In this document: one piece after another, positions 43,811 to 52,398 of the stretch
Position numbering within the stretch: position 1 is the stretch's first letter
How the letters are laid out: the number at the start of each line of letters is the position of its first letter
Notes under the pieces: model-generated
Databases searched by the model: none
Told to the model about the DNA's origin: nothing
Seen by the model: only the letters and a program-made list of their open reading frames with translations
Assembly (NCBI RefSeq): GCF_023273855.1
Contig: NZ_CP096884.1
Span: forward strand, 2,294,001 to 2,358,000
Length of the DNA: 64,000 bases
From: Seonamhaeicola sp. ML3
GTDB lineage: Bacteria > Bacteroidota > Bacteroidia > Flavobacteriales > Flavobacteriaceae
Reading direction: 5' to 3'
Translations under genes and position numbers: made by a program

Positions 43811-43861
43811 AATAACAAAGAAGGCAAAAAGTTCACAAAACTTTTTGCCTTCTTTGTTATT
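43811..43861 (+). terminator. Long hairpin after the third BNR-4/Fn3 pair
   Basis: Perfect 23-bp inverted repeat with arms at 43811-43833 and 43839-43861 and a 5-nt loop (CACAA). Its length is unusual, and the T-run is short. It lies about 45 nt after the lipoprotein stop and just before the next promoter element. Confidence 0.75.
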
Positions 43862-43872
43862 TGAATATCTAA

Positions 43873-43918
43873 ACAGTAAAGAGCAGGATATATAACCTAC
43901 TTTTATTTTATAGCTTTA
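43873..43918 (+). promoter_or_regulatory. PUL promoter element upstream of the GH20b-like/Sde0182-like cluster
   Basis: ACAG at 43873 and GCAGGATA at 43883 are 10 nt apart. GGATA starts at 43886 and TAGCTTTA at 43911, exactly 25 nt. The ATG is at 43944. It probably drives the five genes up to 52191. Confidence 0.75.
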
Positions 43919-43943
43919 GGAAATCATACTAACACTATAATAA

Positions 43944-46121
43944 ATGATTTTGAAGCTAGCCCGAACCTTTTTTTCTATTTTACTATTTCATTGTTTGCTG
44001 TTTCTAGCCTGTGAAGAGACCAAAAAAGACATTATAGTTGTAAACTGTTCTAGTTCTGAAAAGGTTTCTTTTGCTTTACAAGACATCGAGTCAGTTTTGA
44101 ATTCTCCCTACGTCACAACTGATTCATCTTATATTGAAGAGGCAGATATTGTTTTATCAACCAAGAAAGAAGACAAGTTAAAATCTGAGGGATTCTTAAT
44201 TAAAACTACAGGTAGTAAGATTGAAGTTATCGGTTATGATGACGCTGGATTAATGTATGGTACTCTTGAGTTGGCGGAGCAAATTAAATTATATGGACTC
44301 GAAGGCGTAAAATCGATGGTTCGTAACCCGTATTTAGAAATGCGAGGGCCTAAATTCAACATTCCGCTAGATGTTCGTACACCAAGTTATACCGATGTTT
44401 GTGATGCGGCCCAGTACAACATACCGCACATGTGGGATTTCAGTTTTTGGAAAGACTATATCGATACCATGGCGCGTTACCGTTACAATTATATTTCACT
44501 GTGGAGCTTGCATCCCTTTCCGTCGTTAGTGAAAGTTCCTGGATATGAAGATGTAGCGTTGGATGATGTACAACGCTCAATAACAGATTGGAAGGAAGAC
44601 TATAATCTTATGGGCATAGGATTTGATGCTCCAGAAATTTTGGAAAATGTAGAGGTGTTAAAAAGCATTACAATAGATGAAAAAATTGAATTCTGGAAAA
44701 AAGTAATGGCCTACGGTAAGCGTAGGAATATTGATTTTCATATCATCACATGGAATATTTTTGATTATGGTACACAAGGTAAATATGGAATCACAGACGA
44801 TAGAGATAATGAAATTACCACCGATTATTTTAGAAAAAGTATTAAGCAACTGTTTGTGACCTATCCGGATTTAGCAGGTATAGGGTTGACAACAGGAGAG
44901 AATATGAAAGGTGCTAATCACCAAGAACGCGAAGATTGGGCTTATAACACTTATGGTCTTGGTATTTTAGACGCGGCCAAGGAAATGCCTGAAAGACAAT
45001 TTAAGTTTATACATAGGCAACACCAATCTGGTGCCAAAGAAATTGCTGAAAAATTTAAGGCGGTTGTAGAGGCTGAAAATGTAGAATTTTTGTTCTGTTT
45101 CAAATATGCTAAAGCCCATGTGTATAGCGCAACACAACAACCGTATCATGAAAATGCTAATTATTTAGAGCAAATTGAAGGCATGAAAACTTTATGGGGC
45201 TTGCGTAATGATGACACCTTTTACTTTAGGTGGGGTGCTCCTGATTTTACAAGGGAATTTATTAATAATTTACCCTATGAGGATGTTGCAAAAGGTATTT
45301 ACTTTGGTTCGGATCAATGGATTTGGGGTCGCGATTTTTTAACTAAAGAACCAGCAAAAACCAACCAAATTGAAGTAGAAAAACATTGGTACCAATGGTT
45401 GTTATGGGGTAGATTAAGTTACGATCCCACTATATCAAATGACCGCTTTAAGGGTATATTGGGCAGTCGTTTTCCAGAGGTAGATACCCATAAATTATTT
45501 TCAGCATGGCAAAATGCGTCTATGGTTTACCCGATAACTACAGGGTTTCATTGGGGAAGTCTCGATTTTCAGTGGTATATTGAGGGATGTAAAAGTCGGC
45601 CAAGTCAGGCAGAAAACGAAACTGGGTTTCATGATGTAAATCGTTTTATTTCACTTGGGGTGCATCCAAAATCTGGAAATCAATCCATTCCAGACTATGT
45701 AAAAATGGTTTCCAACGGAAGTAGCACGACTTTAAAAACACCTTTACAGGTTTCCGAAGAACTCATCAATGTCTCAAACAGTACTTTGAATATTTTGGAA
45801 ACATTTAAGGTTACCGATAATAGAGAGTTACAATTCACTTTAAACGATATTAAAACCGTTTCGTTTTTAGGGAAGTACTATGGTTATAAAATTGAAGGCG
45901 CCACTTATTTAGCGTTGTTTAGAGATTCTAATAAAAGCGAGTATCAAGAATTAGCGGTAAAAGCTTTAGAAAATGCTTTAAACTTTTGGAAACAATATGT
46001 AGCCCAAGCCATGTTGCAAAATCATAACCCTTTGTGGACAAACAGAGTGGGTATTGTAGAGTGGAAACAAATCACCGAATGGGTAAAACAGGATATTGAA
46101 ATCGCAAAAAATGAGCAGTAA
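43944..46121 (+). CDS. Glycoside-hydrolase-like lipoprotein (GH20b/GH67-like fold), copy A1
   Basis: The signal ends in LLFLAC (Cys23). Residues ~30-115 form a GH20b-like domain (GFLIKTTGSKIEVIGYDDAGLMYGTLELAEQI). A TIM-barrel-like region follows (RYRYNYISLWSLHPF, FHIITWNIFDYG, GIGLTTGENM with Glu319, FKFIHRQHQSG, FYFRWGAPDFTREF). This plan resembles alpha-glucuronidase-type enzymes (GH67, GH115), but the characteristic active sites are not clear to me, so I give no family. A paralog of the same size lies at 47630, each followed by a Sde0182-like gene. The stop codon is 1 nt before the next start. An alpha-glucuronidase would fit a uronate-rich polymer. Confidence 0.65.
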   Translation: MILKLARTFFSILLFHCLLFLACEETKKDIIVVNCSSSEKVSFALQDIESVLNSPYVTTDSSYIEEADIVLSTKKEDKLKSEGFLIKTTGSKIEVIGYDDAGLMYGTLELAEQIKLYGLEGVKSMVRNPYLEMRGPKFNIPLDVRTPSYTDVCDAAQYNIPHMWDFSFWKDYIDTMARYRYNYISLWSLHPFPSLVKVPGYEDVALDDVQRSITDWKEDYNLMGIGFDAPEILENVEVLKSITIDEKIEFWKKVMAYGKRRNIDFHIITWNIFDYGTQGKYGITDDRDNEITTDYFRKSIKQLFVTYPDLAGIGLTTGENMKGANHQEREDWAYNTYGLGILDAAKEMPERQFKFIHRQHQSGAKEIAEKFKAVVEAENVEFLFCFKYAKAHVYSATQQPYHENANYLEQIEGMKTLWGLRNDDTFYFRWGAPDFTREFINNLPYEDVAKGIYFGSDQWIWGRDFLTKEPAKTNQIEVEKHWYQWLLWGRLSYDPTISNDRFKGILGSRFPEVDTHKLFSAWQNASMVYPITTGFHWGSLDFQWYIEGCKSRPSQAENETGFHDVNRFISLGVHPKSGNQSIPDYVKMVSNGSSTTLKTPLQVSEELINVSNSTLNILETFKVTDNRELQFTLNDIKTVSFLGKYYGYKIEGATYLALFRDSNKSEYQELAVKALENALNFWKQYVAQAMLQNHNPLWTNRVGIVEWKQITEWVKQDIEIAKNEQ

Positions 46122-46122
46122 T

Positions 46123-47616
46123 ATGAAGGTTTTAAAATTAATAGTATTTGGCTTTTTGATTTGTTTGGGGCCGTATGCTTTGGGTCAATCTTCAAAGCAC
46201 CGATTGGTGATTTTGGCCGATATGGGTAACGAACCTGATGAAGAACAGCAAATGGCGCATATGCTCATGTGTTCCAATGAATTTGACCTTGAAGGACTTA
46301 TTGCCGTAAGCGGAAAGTATTTACATAACAGACATAGATTGGTAGAAAGGCAAAGGCTGTATCCCGATTTGTTTGAAAACCTCATTGATGGTTATGAAAA
46401 GGTTTATGAAAATTTGAAAATACACGCCAAGGGTTATCCGGAACCAGCCTATTTGCGGACCATTGTAGCCTCAGGGCAACCTGGATACGGTATGGGCGAT
46501 GTTGGAGATGGAAAGAGTACCAAAGGCTCGGAGTTATTAATTGACATTTTTAAAAAGGAGGACCCACGCTTAATTTATATTGTGGTGAATGCCGGTTCCA
46601 ATACTCTAGCACAGGCTTTAAACGATTTTAAAGCGAATCATTCTGAAGTGGTCTTGAAAAAGGTATTAAAAAAACTAAGGGTCTTTGAGAACGGCGCGCA
46701 AGATAACGCCGGAGCTTGGATTTGTGCCAATTATTCAGACATTCGCTGGACACGAAGTAACTATCAAACCTATGCTTATGGTGGTCCAGCTTGGGCCTGG
46801 GGTAATGACCCCGACGCTGATAAAAAGGGACCTCACACTTGGAAACCGTACGCCTACAATGCCACAGGGCAACATCAATGGGCATTGGAGCATATTAAAA
46901 ATCACGGGGCATTAGGAAGATTATTTCCCTTGAGACAAACACCCACGGGTAGATTGGCTTTTATAGAAGGCGGAGGTACCATTCCTTGGTTAGGGCTTAT
47001 GCACCAAGGTTTGGCTGATATAAGTCAACCCAGTTGGGGCAGTTGGAGTGGGAGGTTTTCAGAAAAACCTATTAAGAATGTGCCCTCCCGACATAAAAGT
47101 GTAAGAGTGGATGAGGAGACTTATGGTGATTATTATTTATTTACGGAAGTTTCAGATGTATGGACAGACTCGGAAACCAATGAAGTTTATAACTCAATTT
47201 ATACACCTGTTTGGAGGTGGCGACAGGCCTATTATAATGATTTTCAATGTAGAATGGATTGGTGCGTAGCTTCTTTTGAGAATGCTAATCATCATCCAGT
47301 AGTCTCAATTAACGGGGATAACACAGAGAAAATTCATTTTTTACAAGTCGCTTCAGGTGATGTGATATCATTGGATGCTTCTACTTCTTTTGACCCTGAT
47401 GGCGATAATATAGCTTTTAAATGGTGGATTTATAATGAGGCAGGAACTTATAAAGGCACCATCGAAATTATTAAGCAGCCTTCCCAGGCTATTACTGAGA
47501 TTGTAGTGCCAGAGGATGCTTCGGGCAAAACCATTCATATCATTCTTGAAATTGAAGACAATAATAAAATTGCCTCATTACACGATTATAGACGCATTGT
47601 TCTAACCGTTGAATAA
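46123..47616 (+). CDS. Sde0182-like protein: nucleoside-hydrolase-like plus Ig-like domain, copy B1
   Basis: The ATG at 46123 gives a clean Sec signal (MKVLKLIVFGFLICLGPYALGQ) and follows the upstream stop by 1 nt; a longer frame would overlap. The N-terminal ~300 residues match the DUF1593/Sde0182 nucleoside-hydrolase-like domain: LADMGNEPDEEQQ with Asp33, Asp39 and Glu40, IVASGQPGYG, IYIVVNAGSNTLAQAL, and GGGTIPWLGL. The C-terminal ~90 residues are a PKD/Ig-like domain (LDASTSFDPDGDNIAFKWWIY). Relatives are described as cellulose-binding; catalysis is unproved. Paralog at 49790. Two different architectures of this fold in the window (compare 18770) imply a recurrent job in glycan breakdown. 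Confidence 0.8.
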   Translation: MKVLKLIVFGFLICLGPYALGQSSKHRLVILADMGNEPDEEQQMAHMLMCSNEFDLEGLIAVSGKYLHNRHRLVERQRLYPDLFENLIDGYEKVYENLKIHAKGYPEPAYLRTIVASGQPGYGMGDVGDGKSTKGSELLIDIFKKEDPRLIYIVVNAGSNTLAQALNDFKANHSEVVLKKVLKKLRVFENGAQDNAGAWICANYSDIRWTRSNYQTYAYGGPAWAWGNDPDADKKGPHTWKPYAYNATGQHQWALEHIKNHGALGRLFPLRQTPTGRLAFIEGGGTIPWLGLMHQGLADISQPSWGSWSGRFSEKPIKNVPSRHKSVRVDEETYGDYYLFTEVSDVWTDSETNEVYNSIYTPVWRWRQAYYNDFQCRMDWCVASFENANHHPVVSINGDNTEKIHFLQVASGDVISLDASTSFDPDGDNIAFKWWIYNEAGTYKGTIEIIKQPSQAITEIVVPEDASGKTIHIILEIEDNNKIASLHDYRRIVLTVE

Positions 47617-47629
47617 TAGCTTTGACTTT

Positions 47630-49786
47630 ATGAAGTTCATCCAAAAAAATCTAAGCTTACCAATCATTGCATCCATGTTGCTTTTTCTATGCATTGGTTG
47701 TAAAAAAGAATCAGCATTCACCATTAATATCCAAAATACTATAAATTCCCCACAAGTATTACATGGTATTGATAAGTTGACGGATTTCGCAGAAAAAAAT
47801 ACCATTACCATAGCTGACAATGATGATGTCTTAATCATAAAAACAGTCCTAGATTCTTCAGCTTTAAAGACTGAAGCATTTTTAATTAATTCAAGTGATA
47901 AATTAGTTACGGTAACTGGAGGTGATGCTACGGGTATCATGTATGGTTTATTAGATATCAAAGAACAATTAGCATCTGGTAATAGGACTATTGAAAATAA
48001 AGAACAAACACCAAGTTTGGCATTTAGAGCGCTAAAATTCAATTTACCATGGGAGGCTTACCGTAGTAGTGAAACATTAGAAGCACATACCGAAACATGT
48101 AAAGATACACTTTTCTGGAGGGATTTTTTAGATATGATGGCTGAAAATCGTTTTAATAAATTAACCTTATGGAATTTACACCCGTTCAGTAGAATGGTTA
48201 AAACCAAAAAGTACCCCGAGGCGTGTAGTCTTTCAGATGAAGAGATGAAAACATGGGAAACTTTATGGCATACACTTTTTAGAATGGCCAAAGACCGTGG
48301 TATAGAAACTTATATGGTTAACTGGAACATTTTTGTGTCTAAAGAATTTGCTGAACATCACAAGGTATCTCCTATTTCCATAAAGAAAGAAACGCATGTT
48401 GGGGTTGGTGATACATCCAGAGTTGTTAAAGATTATATGCGCGAGTGTGTGAGGGCAACCATTGATAAATATCCAGACCTAACTGGTTTGGGGATTACAT
48501 TAGGAGAAGGCATGGGTGGAATGACCGCAGAGGAACGTGAAGAATGGATTTTAGAAACGGTGGTTGAAGGTGCAAGACAAGCTGAGCGTACAATAAAGTT
48601 TATCCATCGGGTACCACTTTCTGCAGGAACAGGTAGTGGTGGTTCTACTGATGTGTCTGTAGAAAAATTGACTCGTCGAACTTTAGATACTTTAACCTGT
48701 TTTGGTGGTCCTATAAATATTGAACTGAAATTTAATTGGTCTCATGGCCATTCAACACCAAAATTAGTTAAGGTGCATGGAGGCGAACTTAAAGATACCT
48801 ATTGGAACCCAATGCCTGAAAACTATTATTTGGCGTGGATGATTCGTAATGAAGATTTTTTTATTCTGCGTTGGGGACAACCTGATTTTATACGACAGCA
48901 CATGGCAGAAAATGTGCATCCGTATGTGAATGGGTATTATGTAGGTTCAGAAACTTATATTCCTGCTAAAGATTTTATAACATCATTAGAAGGAGCCTCA
49001 GCCAACTATGCTTTTGAAAGACAATGGATGTTTTATAAGGTGTGGGGGCATTTACTCTATAATCCCAATACTCCGGATGCCTATTTTATTCAAGCTTTTG
49101 AAAACCGTTTTCCTAATAATGGAAAAGCGCTGTTTAATGCGCAGACACAAGCAAGCAAAGTGCCATTGGTTATTGCTTCATACTGGAATGCCAAATGGGA
49201 CTTTACCTTGTATTCTGAAGGTATGCTAGGTTTTAATGATGGGCCTCCTGCCGTAAAACTATTGTCATTACAAACTTTAGCCAATAGAACGCCAATGGAT
49301 CCACGATATATGGGTATTAAGGAATTTGTCGATTCAGGAAAGAAGGCGGTTTTAGGTAAAATTACGCCCATTCAATTAGCTGATTCATTAAGTACATTTT
49401 GTAATGGAGCTTTGAAAATAGTACAACCAATTAATTCTGGGACTAATACAGATTTACTTTATGAAAAATCTGATATTCAGGCTTGGGCTTATTTGGGGCT
49501 TTATTTTTCTGATAAATTGAAATCGGCCGTGGCATATCAAGAATATTTAAAAACGGAAGAAAAAATCTTTTATCAAGAGGCTGTAATGTACTTGGAAGGG
49601 GCTACTAAAAATTGGTCAAAATTGGTTGATGTCACCAAACCGGTTTATCAACCTGTTCCTATAGAACATAAGGGTTATCGAGTAAAAAGTAATTTATTCC
49701 ATTGGTCTATTGTTCAGGAAGAAGTGGAAGCAGAATTGAAATGGTTAAAGGCATTAGACCTTAAATCAATTAAAGAATTAAACTAA
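47630..49786 (+). CDS. Glycoside-hydrolase-like lipoprotein (GH20b/GH67-like fold), copy A2
   Basis: The ATG at 47630 gives MKFIQKNLSLPIIASMLLFLCIGC, a lipoprotein signal; an in-frame TTG at 47609 overlaps the previous gene and is unlikely. It has the same architecture as the 43944 protein: GH20b-like domain (AFLINSSDKLVTVTGGDATGIMYGLLDIKEQL), then barrel segments (RFNKLTLWNLHPF, YMVNWNIFVS, GLGITLGEGMGG with Glu293, IKFIHRVPLSAG, FILRWGQPDFIRQH). The two are clearly diverged, so the duplication is old or specialised. The Sde0182-like partner begins 3 nt downstream. Confidence 0.65.
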   Translation: MKFIQKNLSLPIIASMLLFLCIGCKKESAFTINIQNTINSPQVLHGIDKLTDFAEKNTITIADNDDVLIIKTVLDSSALKTEAFLINSSDKLVTVTGGDATGIMYGLLDIKEQLASGNRTIENKEQTPSLAFRALKFNLPWEAYRSSETLEAHTETCKDTLFWRDFLDMMAENRFNKLTLWNLHPFSRMVKTKKYPEACSLSDEEMKTWETLWHTLFRMAKDRGIETYMVNWNIFVSKEFAEHHKVSPISIKKETHVGVGDTSRVVKDYMRECVRATIDKYPDLTGLGITLGEGMGGMTAEEREEWILETVVEGARQAERTIKFIHRVPLSAGTGSGGSTDVSVEKLTRRTLDTLTCFGGPINIELKFNWSHGHSTPKLVKVHGGELKDTYWNPMPENYYLAWMIRNEDFFILRWGQPDFIRQHMAENVHPYVNGYYVGSETYIPAKDFITSLEGASANYAFERQWMFYKVWGHLLYNPNTPDAYFIQAFENRFPNNGKALFNAQTQASKVPLVIASYWNAKWDFTLYSEGMLGFNDGPPAVKLLSLQTLANRTPMDPRYMGIKEFVDSGKKAVLGKITPIQLADSLSTFCNGALKIVQPINSGTNTDLLYEKSDIQAWAYLGLYFSDKLKSAVAYQEYLKTEEKIFYQEAVMYLEGATKNWSKLVDVTKPVYQPVPIEHKGYRVKSNLFHWSIVQEEVEAELKWLKALDLKSIKELN

Positions 49787-49789
49787 AAT

Positions 49790-51355
49790 ATGATGGTTAA
49801 CAGGTTTATTATTTACAGTCTCTTAATAGTTGTGTTGTACTCCTGTAAAGATAACAACAAAGCAAGCGGTGGAAACAAAGAAGATATCAAAACCAATCTT
49901 GAAATTTCACCATCTGTTACAGAAACTGGCCAAAATTCAAACAAAAACAGATTTATTTTAATGGCAGATATTGGTCATGACCCTGACGATGAACAGCAAC
50001 TTGTACATTTGTTAATGTACTCCAACAAATTTGATTTGGAAGGATTAATCTCTGTAACAGGACGTTATTTTAGACCAAATCCAAAGGATACCGTAAAAGT
50101 GCTCATGCCAGAATTGTTCCATTATTACATTGACGGTTACAAAAAAGTATACCCAAATTTACAACGGCATGAAAAAGGATGGAAAACACCGGAGTATCTC
50201 CATAGTATTGTAGCTTCGGGTCAAGAGGGTAATGGTATGAAAGATGTTGGGTTAGGCAAAACTAGTGATGGCGCTAAATTGATTATAGAGGCTTTACTAA
50301 AAGATGATGATAGACCCATTTTTGTGCTTTCAAATGGCGGTATGAACACATTGGCGCAAGCATTATTCGACCTAAGAAATGATTACCCTAAAGAAAAGTT
50401 GAAAACACTGATTTCTAAACTAAGAGTTTATGATAATTCGGGACAGGATGAAAGCGGTGCTTGGATTTGTCACGAATTTCCAGACTTGTTTTATATTCGG
50501 GCAACCCATCAAAATAAAAGTTTTGGAGGGCCTTCCAATGCTAATCTAGGACCCCATATTTGGCAACCTTATGAATATACACCTTTTGGGCAACACCAGT
50601 GGTTTAAAGAGAATTTGCAAACCAATCACGGCAAGTTGGGTGCGTTATATCCAGATAGGAAAGTAGATGACACCTTTCATTTTATTGGGGGTGGTGGTAC
50701 TATACCCTGGTTAGTGCTAGTAAATCAGGCATTATCCGATATTTCTGAGCCCTCTTGGGGAGGCTGGGGCGGACGCTACTCAGCAAAGAAAAAAGACAAC
50801 CCGCCATCTGGGTTTTCAATTGTTGAAGCTGATGAACAACCGTATTTACCATATAAGGCCTATTGTGATGGAGACCTTATTGTAGATACCTGGACAAACC
50901 CCGATGATGGACAAGTTTACGCCGATGAATACACGCCTGTTTGGCGATGGCGCAAAGCCATTTGGAATGATTTAAAAGCTAGAATGGACTGGTGTGTTCA
51001 GCCTTTCAATAAAGCGAATCACCGTCCTGTAGCTGTATTGAATGGCGATAGTACCAATCAAATTGTAAAGGCAAAATATAATTATCTTGAAGAGGTGGTA
51101 TTAGACGCCACGGGTTCCACAGACCCAGACGGAGATAATTTGAGTTATAAGTGGTGGATATACCACGAAGCAGGAAAAAAACCATACAGTAAGCCCATAA
51201 AAATAGAAAATGATACCAAGTTTAAAACATCATTTAAAATCCCACTGGATGCGGCAACGAATGAGTTACATGTGATTTTAGAGGTTCAAGATGATAATAG
51301 TATTGTGCCCCTTGTTGATCATAAACGTATGGTTATTATTGTTACTAATTATTAA
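49790..51355 (+). CDS. Sde0182-like lipoprotein: nucleoside-hydrolase-like plus Ig-like domain, copy B2
   Basis: The lipobox is LYSC (Cys19), followed by a ~35-residue linker; copy B1 has a plain signal peptide instead, so the two paralogs may sit in different places. The Asp-rich motif is MADIGHDPDDEQQ (Asp60, Asp64, Asp66, Asp67), followed by IVASGQEGNG, FVLSNGGMNTLAQALF, GGGTIPWLVL and the C-terminal Ig-like domain (LDATGSTDPDGDNLSYKWWIY). It follows the copy A2 gene by 3 nt. The conserved metal-binding Asp set suggests a functional enzyme rather than a pure binding protein. Confidence 0.8.
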   Translation: MMVNRFIIYSLLIVVLYSCKDNNKASGGNKEDIKTNLEISPSVTETGQNSNKNRFILMADIGHDPDDEQQLVHLLMYSNKFDLEGLISVTGRYFRPNPKDTVKVLMPELFHYYIDGYKKVYPNLQRHEKGWKTPEYLHSIVASGQEGNGMKDVGLGKTSDGAKLIIEALLKDDDRPIFVLSNGGMNTLAQALFDLRNDYPKEKLKTLISKLRVYDNSGQDESGAWICHEFPDLFYIRATHQNKSFGGPSNANLGPHIWQPYEYTPFGQHQWFKENLQTNHGKLGALYPDRKVDDTFHFIGGGGTIPWLVLVNQALSDISEPSWGGWGGRYSAKKKDNPPSGFSIVEADEQPYLPYKAYCDGDLIVDTWTNPDDGQVYADEYTPVWRWRKAIWNDLKARMDWCVQPFNKANHRPVAVLNGDSTNQIVKAKYNYLEEVVLDATGSTDPDGDNLSYKWWIYHEAGKKPYSKPIKIENDTKFKTSFKIPLDAATNELHVILEVQDDNSIVPLVDHKRMVIIVTNY

Positions 51356-51369
51356 AACTTTAAGATATT

Positions 51370-52191
51370 ATGAAAAACAGAATAGTACTTTTTGGTTTAC
51401 TTGTTTCACTTCTTCTCGGATGTGTTGAAAAATCAAAGAATAATAAGCCAGTAGAAGAACAAAAAGTAACAACAGCCTCTGATTTAGAAAGTACTTCCAA
51501 GCCAGATGTATTTTACCAATATTCTATTTGGTTCGCCTTTGTAAATAAGGTTTTTGATGGTGATTTAAAAGTTTCAGAACTTAAAACAAAAGGTGATATT
51601 GGTTTAGGTTCTTTTGATTATTTAGATGGTGAATTAGTCATGCTTGATGGTGTTCCATATCGAATAAGAGAAAATGGCGAAATAACTGTGGGGCAGGATG
51701 AAGACGAAATAGTGTATTCCGATGCTACTTTTTTTAAAGAGGATGGTGTCTTTAAAATAAGTGGACCAATGGACTATACTTCATTCCAAAAGCGATTAAA
51801 CACGGAAATGGAATCTGAACATTATTTTTATGCTTACAGAGTACCCATAAAATTGGATTATATAAAACTAGGAGGTGTGCCAAAGGTTGAAAAACCTTTT
51901 ACTGATGGTTTAGATCTGCTACTACCCATCCGCCCTGTGTTTGAAGCTGAGAATATAAGTGGCACTTTAGTTGGATTTTATTGTCCAGAATATGTAGGTA
52001 ATATAAATGCCTTTGGTCATCATTTTCATTTTATCTCAGATGACCGCAAATGGGGTGGTCATGTTATGGATTTTAAAACATCACATGATATAAATGTGCC
52101 TTGGGACCAAAAAACAAGTTATGCATTTGACCTTCCCAAAAATGAAACCTTTGAAAATGTAAAACTTGATAGCGAGTTTCAGTATAACTAA
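51370..52191 (+). CDS. Exported alpha-acetolactate decarboxylase-like lipoprotein
   Basis: The lipobox is LLLGC (Cys18). The rest (~45-273) matches the alpha-acetolactate decarboxylase fold (PF03306): GDIGLGSFDYLDGELVMLDG (with Glu88), the YAYRV strand (Arg157) and the zinc motif GHHFHFISDDRKWGGHV (His218, His220, His231). These are the counterparts of the known Zn ligands and catalytic Glu and Arg. The family is normally cytosolic and makes acetoin in fermentation. Here it is a lipid-anchored exported protein ending a run of PUL genes, so a different substrate is likely. The gap of 14 nt from the upstream gene supports co-transcription. Confidence 0.8.
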   Translation: MKNRIVLFGLLVSLLLGCVEKSKNNKPVEEQKVTTASDLESTSKPDVFYQYSIWFAFVNKVFDGDLKVSELKTKGDIGLGSFDYLDGELVMLDGVPYRIRENGEITVGQDEDEIVYSDATFFKEDGVFKISGPMDYTSFQKRLNTEMESEHYFYAYRVPIKLDYIKLGGVPKVEKPFTDGLDLLLPIRPVFEAENISGTLVGFYCPEYVGNINAFGHHFHFISDDRKWGGHVMDFKTSHDINVPWDQKTSYAFDLPKNETFENVKLDSEFQYN

Positions 52192-52326
52192 ACAACTTTT
52201 AGAATGAATATAGACTCATAAATATATTTTTTGAGCTGATTATCGTTTATATTTCGTTTTCCTCTGGAATTAATTAGCTTCAATAGCTTATTCAGCTTAT
52301 TGAAAATTTTAGTAAAATAGAGATAC

Positions 52327-52367
52327 ATCAGGACAGTTAAAGCAAAAAAAAATAAGATATTGCTTTA
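52327..52367 (+). promoter_or_regulatory. Weak PUL-like element upstream of the rhamnosidase cluster
   Basis: ATCAGGACAGTTAA around 52327-52340 keeps a CAGGACAG core, but the nearest -7-like sequence (TTGCTTTA at 52360) is not at the 25-nt distance found elsewhere. It is 60 nt upstream of the first GH78 gene. I list it as possible only. Confidence 0.3.
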
Positions 52368-52398
52368 ATATATTTAGTGCTAATTTTATTCAAGATTA

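Noticed and set aside
46088-46116. ACAGGATA just before the Sde0182-like gene
   Set aside because: It lies in the coding end of the upstream gene and has no -7 box at 25 nt; coincidental match.
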